Shown in pieces: positions 36,391 to 48,455 of a stretch of 64,000 nt of DNA. Source of the DNA: Rattus norvegicus (taxonomy: Eukaryota; Chordata; Mammalia; Rodentia; Muridae); contig NC_086031.1 in assembly GCF_036323735.1 (NCBI RefSeq), positions 45,094,725 to 45,158,724 on the forward strand, read 5' to 3'. How positions within the stretch are numbered: the first letter of the stretch is position 1; each line of letters opens with the position of its first letter. The notes below the pieces were generated by a model. The model was not told where the DNA came from and made no database searches. It saw only the letters and a list, made by a program, of their open reading frames with translations. The translations under genes were made by a program, and so were the position numbers.

Positions 36391-36640
36391 GGGGCTGGAG
36401 ATATGGCTCAGCGGTTAAGAGCATTGACTGCGGGGTTGGGGATTTGGCTCAGTGGTAGAGCACTTGCCTAGCAAGCGCAAGGCCCTGGGTTGACTGCTCT
36501 TCCAGAGGTCCTGAGTTCAAATCCCAGCAACCACATGGTGGCTCACGACTATCTCTAAAAGGGATCTGTTTCCCGATTCTGACGTGCATGAAAACAGAGC
36601 ATTTATGTACATAAAATACATAAATAAACAATTTTTAAAA
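36391..36640 (+). mobile_element. B2 SINE interrupted by a tailless ID insertion
   Basis: The B2 head (ggggctggagatatggctc to gcattgactgc) and body (gactgctcttccagagg onward) are separated by an ID body at 36432-36489. The B2 bases TTGACTGC occur on both sides of the ID (36424-36431 and 36490-36497). Confidence 0.88.
36432..36489 (+). mobile_element. Truncated ID element without A-tail, inside B2
   Basis: Runs from ggggttggggatttggctc to ggccctggg and stops before the B box is complete. There is no A-rich tail, and the flanking duplication is only 8 bases. Confidence 0.88.
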
Positions 36641-36954
36641 AAGTATTAGATGCACATATAAGTATCACGTCTTCTGTCCCTTTCTTGGGTCTGGAGACAT
36701 TAGATGTGGTAGGTTTAGTTTAGAACGCAAGAGGAGTTCAGGCCAGTGACTGGGTAGGAGGCAGGGGAATTAGAATATACCAATGAACAAACCACACCTT
36801 CATCCAGCAGAAAAGAAACCTTTTTTTTTCTTTCATATTTAATCAACACAAAATGAGGTCAGGGCTCAGAAAACAGGGAGCATTCTGGTTCTTAGGAACC
36901 AATGCCCCAGAAAAGGAGCCAATAAGAAAGGCAACCAAGTTGTCTCTGGTATTC

Positions 36955-37018
36955 TCAGAGGGAGGGAAGGAGGAACGGAGGAAGAGGGGGGGAAGGGAGG
37001 GGGAAGGGAGGAAGAGCT
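36955..37018. repeat. GA-rich low-complexity tract
   Basis: Purine-rich + strand (gaggaacggaggaagagg and similar). Confidence 0.8.
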
Positions 37019-37704
37019 AGTACTACCGAGTCTCCTGCTCTGAGGTAAAGGATCTCTGTGCCAGAAGTGTCCCCATCTGTGGCTTGACCCAAACACAAAA
37101 CAAGCCAAGTGATTGACAAGGGCCGACACCAGCTTTTGAACCCAAATCTTTCTGACCCCCAAGTGCACACCCCTGGCATCTCTTTATGACCAAGAACAGC
37201 CAGAGTCTCTTTTCCCAGGGACTGCTCTTTATTTGTACAGACAGATGCACTCCTTCGTGTGGAATAGCCAATTTCTGTCAGTCCCAGAGCTGCAGTACAC
37301 AGACAAGCTGTGGTTCTGCTTCGGGAAGAGATGGTATAGACCCCTACAGACCCTAGTGACTGCAGCACAGTGAAGAGGACACAGTCTTGTTTGTCCTTAG
37401 GATCTGGAGAAGCCTGGAGGGTGGTGTGGTGGCCACTGATTGTCTGCCCAAGCCACCAAGAAATTACAGCGTGACTCCAGCGGCGTCTCGTATAATCTTA
37501 AGCTAAACACAAGACTTGTGCGGTTTCTGTAGAGAATAAAGGAAACTTCTAGAGCATGTTGACAGTTGCACAACTCCGTGAATATGCTTAGTGGTGTGGG
37601 ACTGTGCCCTGTAAGATAGTAAAATGATAAAGCTCATGTTATATGTTTTGCTACAGCAAAAGAAAAATGGTGGAAGTAATCTCAAAATTAACTTTAAAGT
37701 TTTT

Positions 37705-37920
37705 ATTACATTTTTATCTATTTATTGTGTATGCTCATACAAGCATGCACGTGCGTAAGCCGCACATGCACATACGTGAGCCACAGCACACATGTGGAGT
37801 TAGAAAACAGCTTTCTGGGATCTATTCTCTCCTTCTATCCTATGGACGATGGGATCAGACTCAGGCCGTCGGGCTTGGTCACAAGTGCCTTTACCTACAA
37901 GCCATCTCAACAGCCCCAAG
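37705..37920 (-). mobile_element. RSINE1/B4-type SINE
   Basis: tttattgtgtatgctcatac, acacatgtggagttagaaa, caagtgcctttacctac and gccatctcaacagcccc. Confidence 0.65.
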
Positions 37921-37982
37921 TCAGCGCTTCAAAACTTACAGTATACCATGCAGCACTATTTCCAAACATATGCCTACTGAAG

Positions 37983-38275
37983 TGGGGGGTTTGGTGGGGA
38001 TGGGGGGGCATGGAACGGAAGGTGGGGGAAGGGGACACTAAGAAAGGGGAGAGAGGAGAGAAGGGGAGATGAAGAGGGAGGGAAGGGTCGGGAAGGGGAA
38101 AGAGGAAAGGGGGAGGAGGGAGGGAAGGAATAAGAGGGTGAGGAAGGAAAGGAGGGGAAGGAGAAGAAGAAGGGAAGGAAAAGGAAGGGGGAGGGAAGAC
38201 AAAGGAGGGAGGAGAGTGAGGGAAGGAGAGGAGTGAGGAGGGAAAGGGGGAAGAAGAGGAGCAGAGGGGAGGGCT
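37983..38275. repeat. Purine-rich (GGGA/GA) low-complexity tract
   Basis: Nearly 300 bases of mostly G and A on the + strand, with few pyrimidines. Confidence 0.9.
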
Positions 38276-40511
38276 CTCTGCCATTCCTGGTGCCTGAAAG
38301 CAATAGTTAGACCTTGGCCTGCAAGATCAAAAACAAAAGAAACTCAACCATGGCGTGTCTACCGAAAGGAGAACGAGAATTGGTTCTTCAGATCTGGTCC
38401 TCATCACAGCACCCGGTGTCTGGCCGACACAGAATCACGTCTAGTGAGAAGTCTAAGGACAAACCTCCAGGATAAGGACGGCTCCATGTTAGTAAGAACC
38501 ACGACAAATAGGCACAGACACCTCAGAGTGTCTTCACAGATTACATGCCACAATCCCTGGTCCCTCTGTCCTTCCCTGACAGCCAACCTTGAACAGCCAG
38601 TAAAGTAATGCCATGTCACCCAGGAGGAGCACAGAGTACAGGACCTGGTGCGAATGCTAGTGATGTTGGTTCTGAGCAGGGAAGACTGTTCCCCAGAGTC
38701 AGGACCAGAAATGGAGCTCGCTGTCAGTGGTTAATATTCTTCCTCCCAGCCTCCCTGGGGCATGGGCATGGAGTCTAGCGATTCTTCAGGTTACAGCTAA
38801 GCTACACGAAGGTGTTACAAAAGGCCATTTCTTCTCCTTGGAGAAGAGCCAGAAGGAAATGTGACACACACAGCCTTCTCCCTGGAGCCGCTAAAGTCAT
38901 AGCTCACTTGAGCCTGCAAAATGAGAAAGATGCCCTCGACTGGGACTAACCCGCAATGGAGGGCGGAGAGGAGAAAGAAGGGAGGAAAGGGGGGAGGGAA
39001 AGCTAGAAAGAGTTGGAATCGACCCTTAATTCACACACCAGGCACATATTCGTTTGTCTGGAATTTGGGGAACAAACTGAACCACGTAGAGAACAGCTGA
39101 ATAATGAAGTGCGTCTGGTAAGTTTATCCCTGTGTACACCACCAGGGGGAGCAGTTGTTCCACATCGCTGGTCTTTCCATGCACTGTGAAGCCGTTAGTT
39201 AAGGGCATAGATCCTGGGCCCTAAGGACCTTTTAACACACCCCCACCCCACCCCACCCCTTTTATCCAAGTGCTGCCTGGTTTTACCCTGTACACATCAC
39301 TCTGTTTTTAGATAAGGAAAATATCTGACCCCGGGCAACTGGCAGTTTCTCCTCCTCTTAAAGGGCTCCAGAAATAGATTCCACACTTCACTTGGCGGCA
39401 GTCACAACCCTTTCTTGCTATGGGATGTTGCCTGTCCGCAGACCCCTAAAACAGGAGCTAGACAAGCAGGTGCCTCCGCAGGGATCACACATTCGACCCC
39501 GAGGAGGAAGTAGCCTGTTTTCTTGAGCCCGGAGCCTCTTCCCTGCCCCAGCCCCCACACCCCTAACCACCCCTTCACCCGCTCACCCACCAGCTCTCCC
39601 GTGTGCCCAGCACCTGGGAGCAACAGGCAGACTGTGGTCTGCAAGCCTGCAGGCTGCAGTGTGCCTTTGTCTGGGCTCACAGAACCACATTTAGAACCGA
39701 CTCCCACTTCTGAAGCCCCCAGAGCATCTGTCTTCATTCCATCTGGTGTTCTCGGAGGAATGGCTAATTAAATTGAAACACGCCGGCCTATTTTTAGTGT
39801 TCTTCGGCTATAAGGCCTGTGGGGAATAGCCACAACATTTAGAAAGAACACCAGGAAGGCTGAAAATCTTCGGAGCTGCGTGAGTCTAGGATTAGCAGGT
39901 CCCAAGTCCCACCTGCCTTGTCAGGGTCCATCCTGTTCTCCCGCTGTCCTGTTTGAGGATGGGGCCAAAGCTGGAGGAAGACAATATGATTTAGACACAG
40001 CTTAGGTGTGGCACCTGCTGTGTTGGGGGTCTAGTGAGGATAACAGGTGCGGAGACCTTGATCACTCTAAGGGCACTTGGATCACTTAACGTGTGTCTTC
40101 AGAGGGCCCCTGATAAGGGTCTTGTGAGGGGTTGTTATGAATAGGCAAGACCCTATAAGGTAAGGACTGTTATAAACAGCCTCTGCCCCTAGCTGCTGCC
40201 TAATCAACACATCAATTTGTCTCAAAATCACAACTGTAATGGAACTAACTCACCATGATGTGAATACCCAGGAGTGTTAGTTAGCCAGAGGTTAAACAAC
40301 GCTGCCCCATCCCGGACTTACAGCCCCAAGCATTTCTTTATAAAGTTCACAGTCTCCCTCATTTCCTTACAGTACCTGAAAGTTGACTAATAAACAGGCT
40401 TCCTGGGTGTTCTTGATCCACATCATCCTAGACTGAGAAGCACGTTCAGCTCAGTTAGCCTTGATGGCTGGATGCCAAGTCAGAGCCGTGATGAGCTTCA
40501 GAGAGCGATGG

Positions 40512-40733
40512 TTGTGTGCAGAGAGGAGGTGAGGACTGGGAGGTGAGAAGCAGGGTGCATGGTAGAGGTAAGCACTGGGAGGTGAGAAGTGGGGTGCATG
40601 TTAGAGGTAAGGATGGGGAGTGAGAAGTGGGGTATATGATAGAGGTGAAGACTGGGAGGTGAGAAGCAGGGTGCATGGTAGAGGTAAGAACGAGGAGGTG
40701 AGAAGCGGGGTGTATAGTAGAGGGAAAGTTAGA
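40512..40733. repeat. 39-bp minisatellite, about 5.5 copies
   Basis: The unit core GGGAGGTGAGAAGYGGGGTG is followed by catgKtagaggtaag. Units vary by a few bases. Confidence 0.9.
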
Positions 40734-40979
40734 GCAGAGGCGGTGAGCCCATCTCAGGTCCTGGATGGTAGGTACTTGAGCAAACGTTGTTTCCTACTAG
40801 TGAACTAGCCCTCTGAGAGGACAAGCCATCACCCTACCACCACGTTAGAACCCCTCTGGTCCCTTGTCTGTTGAACAGGCTTCTAACCTGGAGGTATGTC
40901 ATTTGATACAAACTAAAACCCTCTCCAGCTTCTCTTCTTCCTGCTCTCTGTGCTCTGGCCATCCTGCGTTGGTCACACT

Positions 40980-41187
40980 TTAAAGATTTATTTTGTTTAA
41001 TTACATTTATACACTGCAGTGGAGCATCTTGTGGGTGTACAGTCACGTGAGAGCTGGTGACCCGGAGCCCAGAGGTACTAGATCTCGAGTTTCAGGTGGT
41101 TGTAAGCTGGCTGACACGAGGAATTTAAGTCAAGTCCTCGCAAGAGCAGTACACTGTCTTAAACCCCGAGCCTTCTCTGCAGCCCTG
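40980..41187 (-). mobile_element. B3 SINE, old
   Basis: caggtggttgtaagctggc, caagagcagtacactgtc and gagccttctctgcagccc. Confidence 0.7.
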
Positions 41188-41649
41188 GAACTTTTTAAAT
41201 TTTGCTGTTCCCTCACTTTTCAAGTTGTGTGCCAGGAATTCCCTTCCGTGCATGACAAATCCTTCTCATTAAGGGCACTACCCAGCAGTCACCTGCCTGA
41301 GGCCATGAGTCACTCTTGCCACTGTGTTTTTCTAAATGTTTGCTCAGACTAACATTAGACCTTATCAAACACATCCGACTTCTATGCCTACGTGGGATAA
41401 GGACTTGTTACACAGGAGGTGTGTTCAGTGTGCCCAGAGAGCTGAACTTTTCAGGCTTACATATCCAGTGAATCCTTACTGTAGAGTGAGGACAAGCTGT
41501 CTGGGAATCTGGGAGAGAGAGAGCTGTAACTCTGACAAAGCAGCAGGAAAAACTGGCAAGTGGGCAAACTGATGAGAAGAAAAGAAAGGCTCAGTGGACA
41601 GTGCAGTACTGGAAAATTGAATGGACCAAAGCTGTGTATATTGGGGATT

Positions 41650-41860
41650 GGAGAGAGATGTCTCAGCAGGTCAGAATACCTGATACTCTTGCAGAAGACC
41701 TGAGTTGAGACTCCCAGGACCCACATGCTAGCTCACAACTGTCCTGTTCAAGATGATACAGTGTCCAGGTAGGTCTAGCACTGTGGGCATCAGGTATGCA
41801 CACAGTACACATATATGCATGCAGACAAAACACTCAGCTACATAAATCTTTCTTTAAAGG
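41650..41860 (+). mobile_element. B3 SINE, old
   Basis: cagaagacctgagttgaga, ctcccaggacccacatgc and gcatgcagacaaaacactc. Confidence 0.65.
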
Positions 41861-42066
41861 TATTTATTGATGCTGACAAAATGTCTCCTGGAGGTCATAG
41901 AGACTGTGCTGTGTGTGTTGCTTGCCTTTCTGGATCTACCTACCCCCCCACCCTTCCACGATCTGCTCCAAAGTCAAATGTCAGTCTTCCATCCCACCAA
42001 ACGACCTGAGCACCTGTCCCCACTGTGCTCCACACTTGAGTTTAGCCTTTCGAGATTGCACCAACC

Positions 42067-42093
42067 ACACACACACACACACACGCACACACG
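42067..42093. repeat. (CA)n microsatellite, short
   Basis: About 12 CA units with one CG interruption. Confidence 0.85.
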
Positions 42094-42384
42094 CTGGACC
42101 TCTGGACTCCAATTAGGTTTGGCCAGTGGGAAGCGTGAAAATAAGATTATTTGCTCAAGGCTGAAGTCAGGCTCTTTATTCTTCTGGTTCCTCACACAGC
42201 CCAAAGGCTGCAGAGCCTGCGCCCTCCGCCAGCCTGACGCTTTGTCAGGTGGACAGCCCTCTCCTACATCCTCACCCACAGCCAGGGCTCTTTAGGATTC
42301 TAACAAACTCTCTCCCTTTCTTACGCGCCCTTGGGCGCATCGTGGTGCCTTTTTTTAAGGTTGGTTTTCTTTCTATCTATGTGT

Positions 42385-42606
42385 GTGTATCTGCGGACGC
42401 GGACACACAGTGCACAAAGGGCACACTCACGGGTGCGTGCATTTGTGTGTCAGTGCCAGAGGAGGCCAGAAGAGGGAGTCAGACCCCTGTGGCTACAAAC
42501 CACTGCGAGCCACCCAGTGTGGATGCCAGCATGGGTGCCAGGGGGAGAACTCTGTTCCCCTCTAAGAGCAGCAAGGGCTCTGAACAGCTGTCACGTCTCC
42601 AGCCCC
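42385..42606 (-). mobile_element. B3 SINE, old
   Basis: gaggccagaagagggagtc, aagagcagcaagggctctg and cacgtctccagcccc, read in reverse. Confidence 0.65.
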
Positions 42607-43175
42607 TTCACGATCTCTTAAGGGTTTCCTGAGCCCCAGTCCACATTTTGTAGTCTCTGAGCTGCTCCTTGTTAGGAGATTGGGCCCCGAATCTGCCGGC
42701 CATCTTCCACACTCCATCCCAGCTCCATTTCACAGGCTCTCAGATAACCTGCTCCATATTGGCCACGGGGCTTCCCTTGCTTCTGACACGTTTACGAATC
42801 ATAATCTAGGACCTTGGGCGCCTCAGCCTGCCTATGCCCCAGACCTCCACTTATCTCTTAACTCTCCAACCCAAGAAAACAGGCGTTTGTCCCTAGCCTT
42901 AGAAATAAGGATTTGACTGTTACACTTGTTTTGTTTGGATTTTGGGGTGGGAAAGGTGGTGGAAAGGCCCAGTCTATCTTGAAAAACTCAGCCTTCTGGT
43001 AAGGAACTGGACAATGGGCCCTGCCTTTTCATGCTTGGCCTCTGTGACAGCCTGGCTCATTGAATCTACTGCAGCACTGTCCCCTGTTCTACCTCCCATT
43101 CTGCAAGACCCGTCACCCTGTAGACAGAACTTCTCTGTCTCTCCTAGATCTCCAGCCCCCATCCATCCAACCCAC

Positions 43176-43210
43176 AGCACGCACGCACCCACGGTCGCAC
43201 GCACGCACCA

Positions 43211-43246
<36 letters not shown>

Positions 43247-43250
43247 CGGC
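43176..43250. repeat. (ACGC)n CpG-containing microsatellite
   Basis: About 17 CGCA units in two blocks split by ccacggtcg and ccacg. Confidence 0.95.
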
Positions 43251-43661
43251 ATTCCTGAGATGCGTTGCCCTTGCCAGGAGGAACCCAGCAGTGGGCTTCT
43301 GTTTGCAGGGCTCCTTCCTGAGAAGCTCAGTGAACCTGGGCAAGGGCTTCAGCTTTTGAAATTATTTAACCTAGTTCTGGGTCTTCAGTACAAAGACTGG
43401 CTCTAGAGGAAACACCTCCCGGGAGCCTCTCACGGTGTGCTGTCCTAGATTCCCTAAAGAGGTAGACAGAAACCAGAGGCCCAGAAATGAAGTGAACACC
43501 ATCCCGAGGCCCAGATGGCACCAGGGAAGTCGGGAGTGTTCATGTTGCTGAAGATAGGTTCTGACATTCTGAGCAGGTCGGGAGGGGAGGCAGGTATTGA
43601 GAGCGAAGGTAGGACAACGTAGTGCGAGCGCGAGCGCGTTGGTATTACAAAAACAACTGCG

Positions 43662-43755
43662 GGGGTTGGGGATTTAGCTCAGTGGTAGAGCGCTTGCCTA
43701 GCAAGCGCAAGGCCCTGGGTTCAGTCCCCAGCCCCGGAAAAAAAAAAAAAAGAAG
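43662..43755 (+). mobile_element. ID element with 12-bp target-site duplication
   Basis: Intact body with A box (ttagctcagtggtagagcg) and B box (ggttcagtcccc), then an A-rich tail. The duplication AAAACAACTGCG is at 43650-43661 and 43756-43767. It is close to the consensus of young rat IDs. Confidence 0.95.
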
Positions 43756-44253
43756 AAAACAACTGCGTTGGCCAAACTAAGATTTGGTCATGGAGCTTTT
43801 AAGTTGCCTAAGTTGCCACACTTGGTCCTCGTTGCCTTCACTCATGTTAGCGCCGTCTCTCGGTGCCAGGCTTCGTCTGGTTCAAAGCTCCCTCCCTGGC
43901 CTGAATTGCTCTTTCTTCTACTTCTTGACCCCTCCACTGGATAAAGAAGGGGCCGCACCCTCACTTGTGAGGCTTCTCATGCTAGAAGAGGCATCTGAGC
44001 TGGGAGGTTCAGAGCTTTCTTTAACCAGCCTCCTCCCACAGAGCTGGCCTCATGGCCCGTCAGCACCATCATGTCCTGTTGGCCTCTGGTCACACCAAGT
44101 GGAAGGGCGGGCTTTCTCTCCCCACTGAAGCCTCAGCTGGCACTGCTCAACTTTCTAGCCTCACCCTTGGCCCCTTTCTTAACCCAGTGTGTAGAAATAA
44201 AACTATTTTGGGAGCTAAGTATGGAAAGAGGACCGTTAAGAGAGCGGGGGACA

Positions 44254-44335
44254 GGGTTGGGGATTTAGCTCAGTGGTAGAGCGCTTGCCTAGCAAGCACA
44301 AGGCCCTGGGTTCGGCCCCCAGCTCCGGGGAACCG
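44254..44335 (+). mobile_element. ID element with 15-bp target-site duplication but no A-tail
   Basis: Body from gggttggggatttagctc to cggcccccagctccgggg, with B box ggttcggcccc, ending aaccg. The exact duplication AGAGAGCGGGGGACA is at 44239-44253 and 44336-44350. Confidence 0.95.
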
Positions 44336-44439
44336 AGAGAGCGGGGGACAAAACCCTTCAGGGAGGGGAGCAAGCCTCAGGGAGTCTATCTTATTTTTTT
44401 TTTTTTAAGTTGGAAAAAGCACCCTTTCGTTCATTTATC

Positions 44440-44557
44440 TTGAGAAAGGGTCTATGTAGCCCTGGCTGTCCAGGCGCTCACTCTGTAGACCGAGCTGGCC
44501 TTGAATGTACAGAGATCGGCCTGCCTCTAGGATTACAGGTGTGCCGCCATGACCGGA
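44440..44557 (-). mobile_element. B1 SINE
   Basis: gggtctatgtagccctggct, cactctgtagaccgagctgg and ggattacaggtgtgccgcc. The T-run at 44394-44406 may be an A-tail remnant. Confidence 0.85.
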
Positions 44558-44604
44558 GAGAATCATTTTATATATAGGTCACATTAAATATATGTAAATA
44601 TATT

Positions 44605-44777
44605 TAAGTGTTGTGGTTTCTTTGCCTGTGTATGCAGGGTGTGTGTGTCATGGCACACGTCCTACTGAACACATGTGGAGTCGAGTCAGTCTTCTCCTGT
44701 GTGGGCCGCAATGATCTAATTCCAGTCACCAGGTTTGGGAGCAGGCACCTTTCCAGGCTGAGCCATCTCCCTAGTCC
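44605..44777 (-). mobile_element. RSINE1/B4-type SINE
   Basis: cacatgtggagtcgagtcag, cagtcaccaggtttggg and gctgagccatctccctagtc. Confidence 0.65.
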
Positions 44778-46164
44778 AGTGCATCATTTTTTTTTCACCT
44801 CCAAAGCATGAAGCATTGCAGACGCTAAGTGACTTGTAGGATGTGGGGGTCCAAAGAAGTAGGAACAAGGGGAACAAATTACAAATAAATGGCCATGGAC
44901 AGTTACGGCGACCTCCATTCCCACCAAGCCCCTTGACCTTTATCTGAGGTGGGGGAGGGCACCTAGCCTATGTCTATGACCATACGGCATTGCGTCTCAT
45001 TTACCTGTTTCGCTGGGCTACATCACGCTTGAATAGACCCAGTGCTGTGTCTCACACACCAAAAGCTCTAGGGGAAAAAAAAAAAAAAGAGACAGTAGTG
45101 GGGCTAACCCCCTGGAGAGCGAGCCCTGGAAAAGTACAGGGAGAGAGGTTGGGGTCGGGGAGCCCTCCCAGAGCCCAAGCACTCCTGCAACTCCTGACTT
45201 TGGTCTGAAGAATCTCTTCTTTGTGTGCTCCAACTGTCACCTGGCTTTTACCGGCTTTTACTGGTCTTTACCTCCCCTCCATCCTCTTTAAGGTGGAACG
45301 GAAGGACAGGAATAAAGGAAGAACAGAAGAATTATCATCTTAGAAATACAGATGCCTCAGACCAGGTAAGGCTGGGAAAAGGCTGAGGGGGTGGAGTGAG
45401 TGACAGTTATCCCTGAAGGAGGAGGGCCTGTCCTGGAAGCCCCTGGCTGGCTGCAGCGGATGGAAAGGAAGCACCTGTGACCAGTCTGTTCTTCTTGGTC
45501 CCCAAACAACGCTGATGTCGTCTTCTTCTCCCAAAGTAACATGCCTAAGCATCTCTCTGATATCTATAGCTGATGGTTTCTTTGGCTCCCAAAGAGAAAA
45601 AATGGCCTCTTATGTGAGGAGAGAGTTTAATGAGAAGGGATTAGACTCGGACCCAGGAGTCGGCACCTGCTCATACCCACAGGGAAAGATCTCAGGGCTG
45701 CGGTTTCTGAACCAGCCTCATACATTCACCTGTCTCGTCTGACAGGGTGGAACATAAGTAAACTTCGCCCGCAGTGTCCCAAGTCACTGTTGAAAGATGG
45801 CTCCGTCAGCAGAGGCCACAATGGACCTGCTTCAGAAGGAAGAGAAGCGACTTGACTTGGGCCCAGTGTTCTGACCTAGGAATGGATGAGAATTCTCTGC
45901 CGTGCCCCAACTGGGTGTCCTCTCTGTGCTCATCAGTAGCCAACATATAAGAGCAGAGCTGGGTGGCCCCTGCAGTGCAAGGGCAAGCGACACCTAGGCT
46001 CATGCAGTCAAAAGGTCAAGGGCAGTCCTCAGTGTGGTCTCACTGCAGTTGCCCCTGGACTAACATTGTCCTTCCTAGATAGACAAAGAAGTAAAAAACG
46101 CCTGTGCCACGTGACTGCTTGCCCTGTGTGCAAGCACCGGAATGCATGCGTGTGTGCGCACCTA

Positions 46165-46166
<2 letters not shown>

Positions 46167-46250
<84 letters not shown>
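46167..46250. repeat. Compound (CT)n-(CA)n microsatellite
   Basis: A CT run to about 46209 joins a CA run to about 46249. Confidence 0.95.
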
Positions 46251-46299
46251 TTAGAAGGTAGCCATGGGAGCCATGGGGTAAGTTTTTGTTTTCTTTGGA

Positions 46300-46425
46300 T
46301 GTTGTTTTTTTTTTTTTTCCCTGAGGCAGGGTTTCTCTGTGCAGCTCTGGCTGTCCTGGAGCTCACCCTGTAGACCAGACTGACCTCAAACTCAGACAGA
46401 ATGCTGAGATTGAAGCCATGGGCCA
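46300..46425 (-). mobile_element. B1 SINE
   Basis: A T-rich tail, then gaggcagggtttctctgtg, gctgtcctggagctcaccc and tagaccagactgacctc. Confidence 0.85.
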
Positions 46426-47317
46426 ATTTCTCTCACTTTCAGCAGCAGCCCCACATCCAGCTGGGCCAGGCTCTGATAAGGAAGAAAGCCAAGGGACAAT
46501 TCAAAGGCAGGGGATAGCAATCTCTCAGCTCATCTCTTAATTAGCTCCTACTGCCAGGACTACAGTGTGGCTCAGAACCAGCCCAGAAAAAGCAGGCCGA
46601 GGGTGAACTGCTTGCAGACCCCTGATACAGATTCCACTTCCTGTCATTTGTTCAAGGCTTTAAAAATCAGTGCCAGGGCCTCAAACAAACTGCTTTCTGG
46701 AAGCTTTTTGTCAGGCCTTCAAATGCAAACTAAGCTTAGGCTACATGGTGGTTCCAAATCAACTGACGTTGGGGGATCCCCAAAGAACCAGTTATCCACT
46801 AACACTGTTCCTGTTTCCATGCTAGAGAGGCTGTACCTGACACTGCCCCAGTAATCCAGCATGGCTGGTTTTCCACACCACCGCACCTCCCCAGCCCCAT
46901 AGGACACTTGAGAGTACGTCTGTGCTGTGTGGGCTTTGAAACAATTATGAGGTGCTGGAAAATTCTCAAAGCAAGTCATTTTTATATAAAACAACCACCA
47001 CCACTCCATCAAATGAAAAACAAGAACACCTGGATGGAGGCAAGGATGAGTCACCGCCTCCGGGTAGCATTTCCCAGACGCACTCAGCAGGGTCAAATGA
47101 ACAATGGAAGAAAATGACCACAAAGTGACTCAAACTGAATTACATCAGAGGCGAAGTGTCACAGATCGCCATTCGGCCTCCCTTATGGCTCTGCTTTCTC
47201 CGTGTTCTATCTGCATGGAGGTGCAGGGAGTGAACTTATTCCTAAGTCTCCTCCACTCAGGAAGGCTGGGCTTAGCAGTGAGTGACCTGTAAGAAGCTAT
47301 AACACTTTCCTCCAGAC

Positions 47318-47517
47318 CAGGGGTCCTCAATCTGTGGGTCTCAGTGCCTCTGTGGGGTTGCGTATCTGGTATCGTTCATATCGGCTATTCACGTTGTGAT
47401 CCAGAACAACAGCAAAATCGCAGTTATGAAGTAGCAATGAAAACAGTTTTATGGTTGGAGGTCACAACGTAAGGAGCTGTATTAAAGGGTCGGACCGTTA
47501 GGAAGGCCGAGAACTGC
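47318..47517 (-). mobile_element. URR1-like hAT DNA element, reverse copy
   Basis: Left end caggggtcctcaatctgtgg and right end gaaggccgagaactg are complements of the hAT-type ends seen in this rodent family (gttctcaacctt...gttgagaacc). The middle gcagttatgaagtagcaatg is diagnostic. Confidence 0.7.
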
Positions 47518-47612
47518 AGTGGTTAAGTATCTGATATGCAGATTGTCTTAGGAGTCCCCTGTGAAAGGGTCTCCTACCCCAAGAGGATTCGAACCCAGGT
47601 TGAGAACCCTTG
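47518..47612 (+). mobile_element. URR1-like hAT DNA element, forward 3' part
   Basis: cagtggttaagtatctgat, then atgcagattgtcttagg, cccctgtgaaagggtc and an end at caggttgagaacccttg. The central part is missing. Confidence 0.65.
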
Positions 47613-48213
47613 CTCCAGATGATCTATTCTTGCTCTGACTTATCTCAGAGGTGGAGCCTGGGTGGTTGGATCTCAGGGACCACCGAGCTTTTAAGCCTTG
47701 GAGGATGAGTTGACTGTGATGGAAAATTTTTACCACTGATATTAGTAGATGCAATTCAGTAGACACTGAAAAAGGGTTGCCTCTAATCAGGTCTAAGACC
47801 ATTAAAACTCCTGGGTTCCGGGAAGTGTAGGGTTCTCAAGAGGGGGTGGGTTGAAATGAGGATTTGGGAAGTATTTTTGAAAAGTAGGAGGCAGATCACT
47901 GGTAAGGCGAAGCTCTTCTTGGCTTGCTATATCTCTGGCTCTTTATCTGTTCTTAAACAAACCCAGGCTTCTCTTGTCTGTCTGTGTTTGCTCTGTGTAC
48001 ACCATGAGATAGAGCCATCTGCAAAGTTTTCTGGGGAAGCTGAGGAAAAGAAGACACGACCTGGCCAGTCTACCTGCTTGAAAGGGCTGTGCACTTACCT
48101 TTATTTCCGGGGTGGGGGGGCACTGCAGAACACTGCCACCTTCCTACCTTTTTTGTTAATGGTATCGGATAACCGATGCAGAACAGTTAAGGGGGCTGGT
48201 GGCACAGTGGTTA

Positions 48214-48282
48214 AGCTCCAACTCAGAGATCCTCCTACCCCTGCCTCTTGAGCGCTGGAATTCAGAGGCGTGTCCCACCCCC
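48214..48282 (-). mobile_element. B1 SINE fragment
   Basis: ccaactcagagatcctcc, ctgcctcttgagcgctgga and gaggcgtgtcccacc. Confidence 0.65.
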
Positions 48283-48329
48283 ACCCTGCAAACTATAGTC
48301 TACCCTTGTCTTTGTTGTCTCTTGTTTAG

Positions 48330-48455
48330 TTTGTTTGTAGACAGGGTTTCACTGTGTAGCCCTGGAACTCACTCTGTAGGGCAGGCTGGCCTCACCCTCA
48401 GAGATCCGCCTGCCTCTGGACTCCTGAGGGGTGAGATTAAAGGCCTGCTGCACCA
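48330..48455 (-). mobile_element. B1 SINE
   Basis: gacagggtttcactgtgtag, ccctggaactcactctgtag and gattaaaggcctgctgcacc. Confidence 0.9.
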
